Part shown: piece by piece, positions 42,764-52,029 of the stretch
How positions within the stretch are numbered: position 1 is the stretch's first letter
How the letters are laid out: each line of letters opens with the position of its first letter
Origin: Leptolyngbya sp. Heron Island J
Lineage (GTDB): Bacteria; Cyanobacteriota; Cyanobacteriia; Phormidesmidales; Phormidesmidaceae
Direction: 5' to 3'
Length of the DNA: 64,000 nucleotides
Assembly (NCBI RefSeq): GCF_000482245.1
Contig: NZ_AWNH01000105.1
Span: 62,001 to 126,000, forward strand
Notes under the pieces: model-generated
The model's input: only the letters and a program-made list of their open reading frames with translations
What the model was told of the DNA's origin: nothing
Databases searched by the model: none
Position numbers and translations under genes: made by a program

Positions 42764-44332
42764 ATGGTAATAGCGATTGACTTTGGTACTAGCAATACGG
42801 TGCTCTGCCGGTGGAATGCAGCCACCCAGTCTTCTGAAGTACTCGCCCTGGATGCGATTGCCCAGCGTCAGACAGGGCCCGCCGTGATTCCCAGTTTGCT
42901 CTATGTCGAAGACGCCCAACAGAATCAAGTGCTGATTGGTCAGCCGGTGCGCGATCGTGGGTTAGATCGTTCTGAGCGTTGCTTTAAAAACTTTAAGCGG
43001 GGCATTGGCACTGCGATCCAGGGATTTATGCCCGAGTTGGATGGATGCACCGTGTCCTTTGAACAGGTGGGGGACTGGTTTTTAACCCAGATGATTGACC
43101 AGTTTAAACAGCAGGAAGACGGTCTTGATGAGCTGGTGCTGACGGTGCCCGTGGACAGTTTTGAAGCCTATCGCAGCTGGTTAGGCAACCTCTGTCAGCG
43201 CTGGGATATCGAGCGGGTGCGGATGATTGATGAACCCACCGCTGCCGCCCTGGGATATGGCCTGTCAGACAACGAAACCGTACTGGTGATTGACTTTGGT
43301 GGCGGCACCCTAGATCTGGCCATTGTGCAGCTAAGCGGTGGTCAGTCTCAGCGCCTGGGCTACATCCTGAAGTGGGGTAAAAAGGCGATGGGCAAATCAG
43401 CCCAGCAGGTGTCAACCGCCAAAGTTGTAGCGAAGGCGGGGGAAAATCTGGGCGGGGCAGATATTGACCAGTGGGTGGCTCAGTATCTATGTGACCGTTA
43501 TGGTATGTCGTTATCGCCCCTGACCCTACGACTGGCAGAACAGCTAAAGATTCAGCTATCTACGGCGCTAAGTGCCAGTGAGAGCTATTTTGACGATGAA
43601 ACCTTTGATAGCTATGGGCTTACCCTAGAGCGCGACCAGTTTGAAACTGTGCTCAAAGACCAGGGCTTCTTTGAGCGTTTGGATGAACGGGTCGATCAGG
43701 TATTGCAGCAAGGACGACGTCAGGGCGTAGATATCGCTGACATTAATGCGGTGCTGCTGGTGGGGGGAACCACTCAAATCCCAGCGATTCAAACCTGGGT
43801 GAAAACTCGCTTTGAGACGACTCAGGTATATTGCGATCGCCCCTTTACAGCGGTGTCCGCTGGGGCCCTAAAACTGCAACAGATTAAGCTCACGGATTTC
43901 TTGTATCACGGCTATGGCGTTCGCTTTTGGGATCGGCGTAACAACTGCCATGGCTGGCATCCCATTATTCCCCAGGGGCAACCCTATCCGATGGCTCAAC
44001 CGGTTGAGCTGGTGTTGGGGGCATCCAGTGAAAAACAGCCCAGTATCGAATTGATTATTGGTGAACTAGGGCGTGACCAGGGAAGTACCGAGGTCTATTT
44101 TGAAGGTAACCGCCTGGTGACTCGACAAACTAAAACCGGTCAGGCGGTAGCTCAGCCTCTCAATGACAAGGCTCCTAATATTGCCACTCTAAATCCCCCT
44201 GGTATGCCAGGGGAAGATCGAGTGCGGTTAAGCTTCACAGTCGATCAAGACCGACTGCTGCGTGTCACCGTAGAAGACCTGCTGACCACAGAGGTATTAG
44301 CCGATAATCAGACCGTAGTAGAATTGTCCTGA
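42764..44332 (+). CDS. Hsp70-family (DnaK-like) protein, short form
   Basis: The protein has 522 residues. The ATPase domain is complete: phosphate-1 motif IAIDFGTSNTVLC, MIDEPTAAALGYGL, phosphate-2 motif VIDFGGGTLDLAIV, and adenosine motif VLLVGGTTQIPAIQ. The part after residue 400 has a beta-sandwich-like substrate region but no C-terminal helical lid, making it about 110 residues shorter than DnaK. There is no J-domain or GrpE gene beside it. Close linkage to two membrane proteins suggests a membrane client, but that is inference. Confidence 0.92.
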   Translation: MVIAIDFGTSNTVLCRWNAATQSSEVLALDAIAQRQTGPAVIPSLLYVEDAQQNQVLIGQPVRDRGLDRSERCFKNFKRGIGTAIQGFMPELDGCTVSFEQVGDWFLTQMIDQFKQQEDGLDELVLTVPVDSFEAYRSWLGNLCQRWDIERVRMIDEPTAAALGYGLSDNETVLVIDFGGGTLDLAIVQLSGGQSQRLGYILKWGKKAMGKSAQQVSTAKVVAKAGENLGGADIDQWVAQYLCDRYGMSLSPLTLRLAEQLKIQLSTALSASESYFDDETFDSYGLTLERDQFETVLKDQGFFERLDERVDQVLQQGRRQGVDIADINAVLLVGGTTQIPAIQTWVKTRFETTQVYCDRPFTAVSAGALKLQQIKLTDFLYHGYGVRFWDRRNNCHGWHPIIPQGQPYPMAQPVELVLGASSEKQPSIELIIGELGRDQGSTEVYFEGNRLVTRQTKTGQAVAQPLNDKAPNIATLNPPGMPGEDRVRLSFTVDQDRLLRVTVEDLLTTEVLADNQTVVELS

Positions 44333-44361
44333 CTTGGCTGCAAAACTTGAGTCTGCCGCCT

Positions 44362-44964
44362 CTACTGGGCTTCTCCTTCAGGCACTTCGCCACCGCCCAG
44401 ACGCTGTCTAAGTTCTTGACCGGCCTGTTCTGCCTCAGATTGGGTTTTAGTGATGATAAAGGTCTGGGTTGCCAGCAGCACAATCACAAATAAAATCCCA
44501 GATAGGGTAAAGCTGAGTTTAGTGGATGGAATGCTTTGACCAAGGGCGTAGATTGCGATCGCAAATACCGCCGCCAAATAGATCTTGGACATCACCGGCA
44601 TCGCCGACGCTGACCAGCAGAGAGCCACTAAAATCGCATTAAAATACAGAGCCAATAGGCCCAAGTGAATTCGTCTGGCATAAATTTGCTGGGCTCGTTT
44701 CCGACTGCCAGCCAATGGTAGTTTCAGCCGATTACCAGCCGCATTGATCCCATCCATCGCCATAAAAAAGATGGGAATAATTACGCTAGATACAACCACC
44801 AAAACTTGCGGCGGAGCCTCTAGCGTTTGATTGATAGATGCTGATGCTAGCGCTAGACTGACGGCCTGACTAAAGACAAATGCAGCAATAGCAGCCACCA
44901 GAAAAATGAGCAAGTCAACACCTAGAGCAGGGGCAACCGGTATCGGCGCTGTGCGTGTCTTCAT
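44362..44964 (-). CDS. Conserved membrane protein, convergent with Hsp70
   Basis: This 200-residue protein has about five transmembrane helices (LIFLVAAIAAFVFSQAVSL, VVVSSVIIPIFFMAM, LGLLALYFNAILVALCW and others) and a short polar C-terminus (QELRQRLGGGEVPEGEAQ). I recognise no characterised family. It converges on the Hsp70 gene with stops 29 bp apart, and is divergent from speA. Confidence 0.78.
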   Translation of the reverse strand: MKTRTAPIPVAPALGVDLLIFLVAAIAAFVFSQAVSLALASASINQTLEAPPQVLVVVSSVIIPIFFMAMDGINAAGNRLKLPLAGSRKRAQQIYARRIHLGLLALYFNAILVALCWSASAMPVMSKIYLAAVFAIAIYALGQSIPSTKLSFTLSGILFVIVLLATQTFIITKTQSEAEQAGQELRQRLGGGEVPEGEAQ

Positions 44965-45137
44965 AACCTGAGTTTATTCCTTTGTACAAATATGCCTCAT
45001 GACCTGTAGCACCGAGTATATCTACGTGTAGCTACCATGCCTTAATGTCTCAATTATGGAAACCCAACTAAGACTCGGTAGATAAGCTAGGGATAAATTT
45101 AAACTATCATTACATCTTTGCTAAAGGAAACACTTTG

Positions 45138-47117
45138 ATGAGTTTAGCCCCAGTTTCAAACGATCAACAGCCGCCGAACGTCCCTGCTGAGACTGGGATA
45201 CCGTCTACAACAAGACTCTCTTCAGCGTCCTCAACTTGGACCATTGAAGACAGCGAAGAGCTCTATCGCATTAATGGCTGGGGAGAACCCTACTTTTCCA
45301 TTAACTCTGCAGGTCATGTAATCGTTTCTCCCCAAGGGGATCGAGGGGGTTCCTTAGATCTGCACCGCCTGATTCAGGCGCTCCAGGCCCGTAATTTGTC
45401 ACTGCCTATTCTTGTTCGTTTCTCCGACATTCTTGAGGATCGCATTGAACGACTCAATTCTTGTTTTGCTAAAGCTATATCTAAGTATGGCTACGATGGT
45501 TGTTACCGGGGAGTTTTTCCAGTCAAATGTAACCAACAGCGTCATTTAATTGAAGATTTGGTGAAGTTTGGGGAGCCTTACCAGTTTGGTCTAGAGGCGG
45601 GCTCTAAGCCTGAATTAATGATTGCCCTGGCCACGTTAAAAACCCCTGGAGCCCTGTTAGTCTGCAACGGCTACAAAGATCGGGCCTATCTTGAAACGGC
45701 CATGCTGGGCCAGAAATTGGGACAAACACCGATCATCGTCTTAGAACAACTCAACGAACTACCCCTGGTGATTGAAGTGAGTCAACAGCTATCGATTCAG
45801 CCTCGGTTGGGGGTACGGGCTAAGCTGTGTACCAAGGGCATGGGGCGCTGGGGTGGTTCAGCTGGGGATCGAGCCAAGTTTGGGCTCACCATACCTGAGA
45901 TTTTGACCGTAGTTGAGCAGCTCCGCTCCGCCGATATGCTCTCCTGTCTGCAGCTGCTCCATTTTCATATTGGGTCTCAAACCTCATCCATTAGCATCAT
46001 CAAGGACGCGCTCCGAGAAGCCTGTCAAATCTATGTAGAACTGGCTAAGCTGGGTGCCAACATGCAGTATTTGGACGTTGGCGGCGGTCTAGGCGTCGAT
46101 TACAACGGCTCAAAAACCAACGTTCCCGCCTCTAAAAACTACAGCATTCAAAACTATGCCAATGATGTTGTTGCAGAGGTGCAAGAAGCTTGCTCATCTA
46201 AGGATTTGCCAGTACCCACACTGATTAGTGAGAGCGGTCGAGCTGTGGCATCCCATCAGTCTGTCCTAGTGTTTGATGTGCTAGGGAGCAGTGAGGTGCG
46301 CCCCCAGGTTCCCTTTGAACCCTCACCAGACGATCATGCCATTCTCAAAGAGCTATACGAAGCCTATCAGACTATTAACTCTAAAAACTACCAAGAGGTT
46401 TTTCACGACGCTGAACAGTTTAAAGGGGAAGCGGTTAGTCTCTTTAACTTTGGCTATCTGAGTCTGACAGAGCGAGCACGGGTAGAAAATCTCTTTTGGG
46501 CCTGCTGTCAAAAGATTGTTCAGGTGCTGCGTCAGGAGACCTATGTGCCTGATGATCTAGCTGATTTAGAGAAGATGATGGCCTCGATTTACTACATCAA
46601 TTTATCGGTCTTCCAGTCGGCACCCGATACCTGGGCCATCGATCAGTTATTTCCCATTATGCCTATCCATCGTCTCCACGAAGAACCAACTTGCCGTGCA
46701 ACTCTGGCAGACTTAACCTGCGACAGTGATGGCAAGATCGACCGGTTTATTGATTTGCATGATGTTAAATCTGTTCTAGAACTGCATGATCTAAAAGCTG
46801 ATGAACCCTACTATCTGGGGATGTTTCTAACTGGGGCTTACCAGGAGATCATGGGTAACTTGCATAATCTCTTTGGTGATACCAATATGGTCCATATTCA
46901 TCTGACACCCCAGGGATACACCATTGAACATGTGGTGAAGGGTGACACGATGAAGGAGGTCCTGGGCTATGTGCAGTATGATTCTGAGGACCTGGTTGAA
47001 CAAATCCGCCGTCGTTCGGAGATATCCCTCAGAGAAAAGCGCATTACGTTGCCAGAGGCCCAGCTGTTGTTGCAAAACTACGAAGAGAGTTTGAGCCGAT
47101 ATACCTATCTGTCATAA
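45138..47117 (+). CDS. speA: Biosynthetic arginine decarboxylase
   Basis: This PLP enzyme decarboxylates arginine to agmatine, the entry to polyamine synthesis. From ATG 45138 the protein has 659 residues, with AAAGGAAA 8-9 bases upstream; a TTG three bases earlier is a less likely start. Motifs include the PLP-lysine region GVFPVKCNQQ, FHIGSQ, YLDVGGGLGVDY, and SESGRAVASHQ. The length and order match SpeA rather than ornithine decarboxylase. Its TAA stop lies within the palindrome 47114-47159. Confidence 0.97.
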   Translation: MSLAPVSNDQQPPNVPAETGIPSTTRLSSASSTWTIEDSEELYRINGWGEPYFSINSAGHVIVSPQGDRGGSLDLHRLIQALQARNLSLPILVRFSDILEDRIERLNSCFAKAISKYGYDGCYRGVFPVKCNQQRHLIEDLVKFGEPYQFGLEAGSKPELMIALATLKTPGALLVCNGYKDRAYLETAMLGQKLGQTPIIVLEQLNELPLVIEVSQQLSIQPRLGVRAKLCTKGMGRWGGSAGDRAKFGLTIPEILTVVEQLRSADMLSCLQLLHFHIGSQTSSISIIKDALREACQIYVELAKLGANMQYLDVGGGLGVDYNGSKTNVPASKNYSIQNYANDVVAEVQEACSSKDLPVPTLISESGRAVASHQSVLVFDVLGSSEVRPQVPFEPSPDDHAILKELYEAYQTINSKNYQEVFHDAEQFKGEAVSLFNFGYLSLTERARVENLFWACCQKIVQVLRQETYVPDDLADLEKMMASIYYINLSVFQSAPDTWAIDQLFPIMPIHRLHEEPTCRATLADLTCDSDGKIDRFIDLHDVKSVLELHDLKADEPYYLGMFLTGAYQEIMGNLHNLFGDTNMVHIHLTPQGYTIEHVVKGDTMKEVLGYVQYDSEDLVEQIRRRSEISLREKRITLPEAQLLLQNYEESLSRYTYLS

Positions 47118-47159
47118 ATTTTGTGGGGGTGTTCCATGGAACACCCCCACAAAATTTAT
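47114..47159. terminator. 46-bp perfect palindrome, bidirectional terminator
   Basis: The left arm begins ATAAATTTTGTGGGGGTG and the centre is GTTCCATGGAAC. Every base pairs from 47114/47159 to 47136/47137. A and T runs flank the GC stem on both sides, so transcripts from either direction would form a stem followed by U. It contains the speA stop codon and ends two bases before the PP2C stop at 47162. Confidence 0.92.
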
Positions 47160-47161
47160 TC

Positions 47162-49075
47162 TTAAACTGATTGCAGCTTAGAGAGATCCGGTTTCACCTT
47201 AAGCTTCACCACTAAAGCCGTGATGTTGTCATGGCCATTTTGTTCATTAGCTAATTCAATTAAATCGGCCACCCCTTCTTCAATGCCTTTATGTCCTCTT
47301 AGAATTGGCTCTATGTGGGTAGAGCAATGGGTTTCGAGCAACCGATCATCACTGAGGCCATCGGAACAGAGCAGTAATAGGGTATCTTCAGTGAGGTTTA
47401 GATAGTTAAAACTGGGTTCAAGCGCTTCTTCACCACAGGGACCCAGGGCTTGAGTCAGCTGATAGGCATCGGGTCTGGCGTAGGCAATGGCTGGCTCAAC
47501 ACCACGCTTAATTTCTCGCTGCCCCACTTCGTGGTCAACGGTAATTTGCTGTAGCCCCAGTCGTTTAGTGTAGCGGTATAGCCGACTATCACCGACATGA
47601 GCGGCCACTGCAGTAGTTCCTTTGACTAGCAGCATGACGAGAGTAGTGCCCATGCGCGCACTTCCCGTTCGTTCTTCTATCTGATTTTTCTCATAAATAA
47701 CCTGATTAGCTAGACCGATGGAATGGCGTAGCTCTTTTTCATCAGGTAGTTCTGCATCCCAATGGTCATCAAGATATTCGCGCAGAGTATCCACAGCTAG
47801 CTGGCTGGCCACCTCGCCACCGGAGTGTCCCCCCATGCCATCACAGAGGATATAGGCACATTTTGCGTCCAGGGTTTGGGTAGATAGGGTTTCCTGCCGA
47901 CTCAGTGCAGATTGGATAAAGTAATTATCCTCATTGTGGTCGCGCTGCTGACCCACATGGGACTGGCCGGCGTCTTCTAGACCCGTGAGTTTCATCGGCA
48001 ACACCATGGTGGGTGAGTCGATGCTATCCATGCCGGTATCTTCACTGCTAATGTCGATGCCTTCGAGGCCGGGAATGTCTAAATCTGCCAGGACGTTGCT
48101 CTCGGCAGGGGTTTCTGAAACTGCTGGGGCAATGTCTGTACCGAGCTGATATCGATCTGCGATCGCAACCAACGCTTCCTTTAAGCTATCAATGACATCA
48201 ATCTGCCCTTCAGTGACCTGGGTCGCCAGCCCAATTAAATCTGACAGGGACTGACTATTGGACTGCAATAAAGACTGCCACAGTAGACCCATATCAGCCA
48301 GTCGGTAGTCATTGCGATAGGGTCCCATTTCAATACAGCGCAGACAGACAATTTGGTCTTCGTCCATACACAGATTGCTGATGTTTAGCAAACTGCCCTG
48401 CCCCTTAAAGGCGGCCATCGCATCCCAAAGTTCGACCATGACATAGAAGCTATGCACCTGCTGCAGTGGGTCTAACGTGGCTTGCTGCCAGATCGTGAGT
48501 AAATCTGGCAGGTGGCGGCGGTCTTCAACGATCAAGACACTGTAGTCAGCTTCAATCCAGGCATTTTGAAGTTCTGGAATCGATGGGAAAAACCGACTGT
48601 GGAGTGCCAGATAGGGATAGGCCATCAGCGGAAAATGCGACTTCCCATCAGCTTGATCGATCTCGACTAAGGAAAACCGATGCCGCTGTTCCACCAAGGA
48701 GGACGCCATGTCGTTGGGCTTAGTATCGGTTACCTGAACTTCTACAACTTTTTGGTTTTGGCTATCGGCATTGAGCGCTATTGGTTCAATCAAGCGATAA
48801 CGCTGTTGAGACCCCAGCCAGTCACCAGCTGCTCGTGTCCCAACCACCTCAGCAGCAATCGGATCGATGTTATCACTAGCTACCTGTTGCCAAATCTCAG
48901 GGTTGCCGCTGGTTGACGGCTCCATTTCAGGGCCAGTCGTCTCATCAACTGCTAAGGCAATGGATGGTTTCCCTGGCAAAATAAGGGCTCTCCATAGCTG
49001 CAGTGGTGACCCGCACGACTGACAAAATTTATGCTCGATCGGGTTATTGAATTGGCAATATGGGCAAATGATCAT
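47162..49075 (-). CDS. PP2C-type phosphatase with zinc ribbon and degenerate middle domain
   Basis: The best start is ATG 49075 (MIICPYCQFNN), giving 637 residues; a TTG at 49102 is upstream. It has an N-terminal zinc ribbon (ICPYCQ and FCQSCGSP), a middle region (about 145-320) with scattered kinase-like features but no catalytic motifs, and a C-terminal PP2C domain (about 375-630). The PP2C metal-binding residues are present: DHNEDNYFI, LCDGMGGHSGG, and LCSDGLSDD. PP2C enzymes are Mn/Mg-dependent Ser/Thr phosphatases. The middle region may be a pseudokinase that binds a partner. There is no membrane segment. Confidence 0.9.
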   Translation of the reverse strand: MIICPYCQFNNPIEHKFCQSCGSPLQLWRALILPGKPSIALAVDETTGPEMEPSTSGNPEIWQQVASDNIDPIAAEVVGTRAAGDWLGSQQRYRLIEPIALNADSQNQKVVEVQVTDTKPNDMASSLVEQRHRFSLVEIDQADGKSHFPLMAYPYLALHSRFFPSIPELQNAWIEADYSVLIVEDRRHLPDLLTIWQQATLDPLQQVHSFYVMVELWDAMAAFKGQGSLLNISNLCMDEDQIVCLRCIEMGPYRNDYRLADMGLLWQSLLQSNSQSLSDLIGLATQVTEGQIDVIDSLKEALVAIADRYQLGTDIAPAVSETPAESNVLADLDIPGLEGIDISSEDTGMDSIDSPTMVLPMKLTGLEDAGQSHVGQQRDHNEDNYFIQSALSRQETLSTQTLDAKCAYILCDGMGGHSGGEVASQLAVDTLREYLDDHWDAELPDEKELRHSIGLANQVIYEKNQIEERTGSARMGTTLVMLLVKGTTAVAAHVGDSRLYRYTKRLGLQQITVDHEVGQREIKRGVEPAIAYARPDAYQLTQALGPCGEEALEPSFNYLNLTEDTLLLLCSDGLSDDRLLETHCSTHIEPILRGHKGIEEGVADLIELANEQNGHDNITALVVKLKVKPDLSKLQSV

Positions 49076-49436
49076 CTGTGGATAGAAGAAGGCCGTTGAC
49101 AATGACCGCAGCTAAGAAAAATACGGCGTTACCGATCCAACCTATGAATCAGTTCGCAAAACTCTGATAGATAAACCTTGTCCACATTTAGAACTTTAGT
49201 TTTTCTATAAAGAAAATACAAGTTCCTGGTTTGGATTCAGTTGCGTAAAGCTAATCACTATACCCAACCTTTTAATCAATAATGATTATGACGTTGCCAT
49301 ATACCATTATTCCCAAAGTTAAAAATAGTCTTAGCTCTCAATATCATTAGAATAGGAAATCGTAGTTTCTTAATAAATTAAATACAGTTCAGCATAGCCG
49401 ATGGGTCATGCATACATTGATATCAATACAACTACA
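49076..49436. other. AT-rich intergenic region
   Basis: This 361-bp region precedes the PP2C gene and follows the pseudouridine synthase on the minus strand. I see no ORF, hairpin or RNA gene; it probably contains the PP2C promoter. Confidence 0.4.
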
Positions 49437-50084
49437 TTAATCGTAACGTTGTCGAATTTTAGGGCGGGATAGCTGCCTTCGTCGCCGATGAAGCGAGTCA
49501 TACCCTTTAGTTAACTGATGCAGGTATGTTCGTTCATCGGAGGTGAGCTCGCGCCATTCCCCAGGTTGCAGATTTCCCAGATGTAGATGCCCAATACTAA
49601 CGCGTACTAGCCGTAATGTGGGAAATCCGATGGCGGCTGTCATGCGTCGTACCTGACGATTTCTGCCCTCTCGCAAGGTGAGCTGTAGCCAGGCCGTGGG
49701 CACCTGTTTGCGGAAGCGAATAGGGGGTGTGCGAGGGGGCAATTCTGGTTCTGCCGCTAGTAAGGTAGCTTCGGCGGGCAGTGTGGTGTAGCCGCGAATG
49801 GTTACCCCCTGACACAGTTGTATCAAACTTTTGGGATCGGGAATCCGCTCTACCTGTGCCCAATAGGTGCGGGGATGACGAAATTGGGGATGACACAATC
49901 GATGTTGTAATTTGCCGTCATCACTCAGCAGCAAGAGCCCTTCACTATCGCGATCAAGCCGACCGACCGGATATACTCCCGGCACTGAAATAAAAGACTT
50001 GAGAGTAGTGTGGCCATTTTCAGTGTTGGAAAACTGGCTCAGGACATCGTAGGGCTTATAAAAAATTAGATAGCGATGGTCCAT
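49437..50084 (-). CDS. rRNA pseudouridine synthase, RsuA/RluE family
   Basis: This 215-residue enzyme converts uridine to pseudouridine in ribosomal RNA. It lacks the N-terminal S4 domain of RsuA, so it most resembles RluE of 23S rRNA. The catalytic Asp is in PVGRLDRDSEGLLLL, with KPYDVLSQF, LREGRNRQVRRM and LVRVSIGHLHLG as other motifs. The exact target uridine cannot be deduced. Confidence 0.93.
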   Translation of the reverse strand: MDHRYLIFYKPYDVLSQFSNTENGHTTLKSFISVPGVYPVGRLDRDSEGLLLLSDDGKLQHRLCHPQFRHPRTYWAQVERIPDPKSLIQLCQGVTIRGYTTLPAEATLLAAEPELPPRTPPIRFRKQVPTAWLQLTLREGRNRQVRRMTAAIGFPTLRLVRVSIGHLHLGNLQPGEWRELTSDERTYLHQLTKGYDSLHRRRRQLSRPKIRQRYD

Positions 50085-50165
50085 GGCCCTGGCAATTCTT
50101 GAAGCTGTATTGAGAAATGGTGAACTCAGCTAGGTCGATAGATATGCTGAATAGATTCGATCAAC

Positions 50166-50498
50166 ATGAGTATCGGCAATATGATGAACAATGCCTCTAA
50201 GTACCGATTTGTCTGTACGTTGACCTTTGGTGACATTTATGGACAGATTATCGTCTGGCTGATTGTGCTGTTTTTGAGCTTGGCAACGGCCCTCGCTCTC
50301 ATGGGGGCTAGTCGTCCAATCTATGCGCTGGTTTGCGTTGGGCTGATTTTAGTTCTGTCCCTTCCGTTTTTGCTATTTGCCTTTGTGACTACTTTAATCA
50401 ATCACATCGAATTTAGTGAAGTTGATGCGATCGCGGCTAAAGACAGCCAAAATCAGTCGTTTACTAATCCGCAAATGCCCAGTCAAACCGTCGCCTAG
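50166..50498 (+). CDS. Small two-helix membrane protein
   Basis: This is a 110-residue protein with two transmembrane helices (IIVWLIVLFLSLATALALMG and PIYALVCVGLILVLSLPFLLF), and a polar C-terminal tail ending PQMPSQTVA. It is divergent from the pseudouridine synthase gene and converges on the TPR gene. I know no function. Confidence 0.65.
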   Translation: MSIGNMMNNASKYRFVCTLTFGDIYGQIIVWLIVLFLSLATALALMGASRPIYALVCVGLILVLSLPFLLFAFVTTLINHIEFSEVDAIAAKDSQNQSFTNPQMPSQTVA

Positions 50499-50513
50499 GT
50501 ACCGTTGAACAGA

Positions 50514-51446
50514 TTAATTAGCTTCTGATTCAGCTGGTTCAGGCACATCAGCTGAGTCGGGGAGCACGGTGTCGGTCTCATCGGAGGTGGGGACGTCGGC
50601 AGCACTCTCTGCAGCTGGCTGCTGGTTGGCTTGTCCCTGAGCCATCAGCTGCTGAATACTGTCCTTGTATTGAGCCGGTGCAAGTGATAGAGCGGTCTCA
50701 AATAGGGGTTGAGCCTCATCAGCTTGACCAATGTCCTGCAGGATCAAGCCTTTGGCCAACATGGGCCGAAAGTCAGGGGTGCCACCCTGGGCCTCGACAT
50801 CCTGGATGGCAGTATCGTAGGTGGCGATCGCATCATCATAGCGAGCCTGTTCCGCATATACCTGCCCCAGGAGCAGCTTCACAGCAACCACATCAATGGT
50901 GCCCGGTCGAATCTGATTTGACTGCTCAGCCGTTTTCAGCGTGTCTTCCAACAAACCCACCGCTGCCTGAGGGCGTTCCTGCCCTACCAATAAGGCCACC
51001 AGACCTTGTAACGCCTCCATATTGCCGGGGGTCGCCGTCAATATGTTGCGATAGGTTTGAGCGGCTCCTTCAAGATCATTGAGTTCTTGTTTTGCCTGGG
51101 CTAACAACACAGAGTAGCGAGGCTCTTGAGGATTTAACTCTGCCAAGCGAGCCAATGGTTCAGCCGCTCCTGCCAAATCCCCCAGACCGACACGGGCCTC
51201 CACCAGTCCCTCAAGGGCAGCTTGATTATCTGGCTCACGCTCTAGAACCAGCTCATAGCCATTGGCACGCCCCTGTAATTCTGCCTGGCGATCAGCATTA
51301 GCAGCCGCAGTGTGCCCACTATTGTCATAACCAGAATTTTGATTAAACGCTGCTTGGATTAAAGGTCCCAGTGAGACCGCTAACAGCGCTGCTACAGCTA
51401 TGAATAAAATACCGCCAACTAGCCAGCGATTGCGTTTGACAGCCAC
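50514..51446 (-). CDS. TPR repeat protein, membrane-anchored
   Basis: This 310-residue protein has one N-terminal transmembrane helix (LVGGILFIAVAALLAVSLGP) followed by four or more tetratricopeptide repeats (about 60-255), e.g. EREPDNQAALEGLVEARVGL and AYAEQARYDDAIATY-type helices. The tail is acidic and Pro-rich. The TPR domain would lie in the periplasm or lumen and bind protein partners. Homologues with this arrangement are common in cyanobacteria, several linked to photosystem assembly; I cannot assign that here. Confidence 0.85.
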   Translation of the reverse strand: MAVKRNRWLVGGILFIAVAALLAVSLGPLIQAAFNQNSGYDNSGHTAAANADRQAELQGRANGYELVLEREPDNQAALEGLVEARVGLGDLAGAAEPLARLAELNPQEPRYSVLLAQAKQELNDLEGAAQTYRNILTATPGNMEALQGLVALLVGQERPQAAVGLLEDTLKTAEQSNQIRPGTIDVVAVKLLLGQVYAEQARYDDAIATYDTAIQDVEAQGGTPDFRPMLAKGLILQDIGQADEAQPLFETALSLAPAQYKDSIQQLMAQGQANQQPAAESAADVPTSDETDTVLPDSADVPEPAESEAN

Positions 51447-52029
51447 AGGACTCCCCCTCCTTCAAAGCAACTTGCCCATCTTAAACCTAAACGAGTCGAT
51501 ACGACTTGGCAGCTTGCTGGAGGCCACAACTCCTATGCACCAGCCAACGTCGTTAAAAAAGATTGCACAATATATTTACATCACATCACTATTATCGTTA
51601 CCTATAAATCTCACAAACCACAGTTTGAGAGTGTCAAACCTCGAATAACACGGTTCAAAACATTTGATTAGACAGAATATCCTTAAATTGAGCTGACATC
51701 TGTCAAAATCTATGAATGGTAACGTAAAAGCGGCCATGAGGTGATCTAGTTTAAGTTACTATTCCTACTATTTTTTTTGGATAGGCTTGGTTTATTCATC
51801 TAAAAACTGCTAGGTTCAACCAAACGGTAATTCATATCACCCTTTGATATTTATGATTTCCAGCTAGGTAAAGATACAAACCAGATATAAGTAATTAGGT
51901 CAGAGTAGTAGGTCAAATATAGGTTTAGATACTCAAACCAATACCTTCTTCCTATCGCTATGCTCTAACTAATCTATTGTTCCAATTTTAAGTAAGCCGG
52001 TTTTCCTGATTGAGGAGGTTTCGAGATTA
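51447..52029. other. Long divergent intergenic region
   Basis: 583 bp, AT-rich, between the TPR gene (minus) and the hypothetical gene at 52030 (plus). No ORF, tRNA or strong terminator is visible. It presumably contains both promoters, and may include an unidentified small RNA. Confidence 0.4.
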
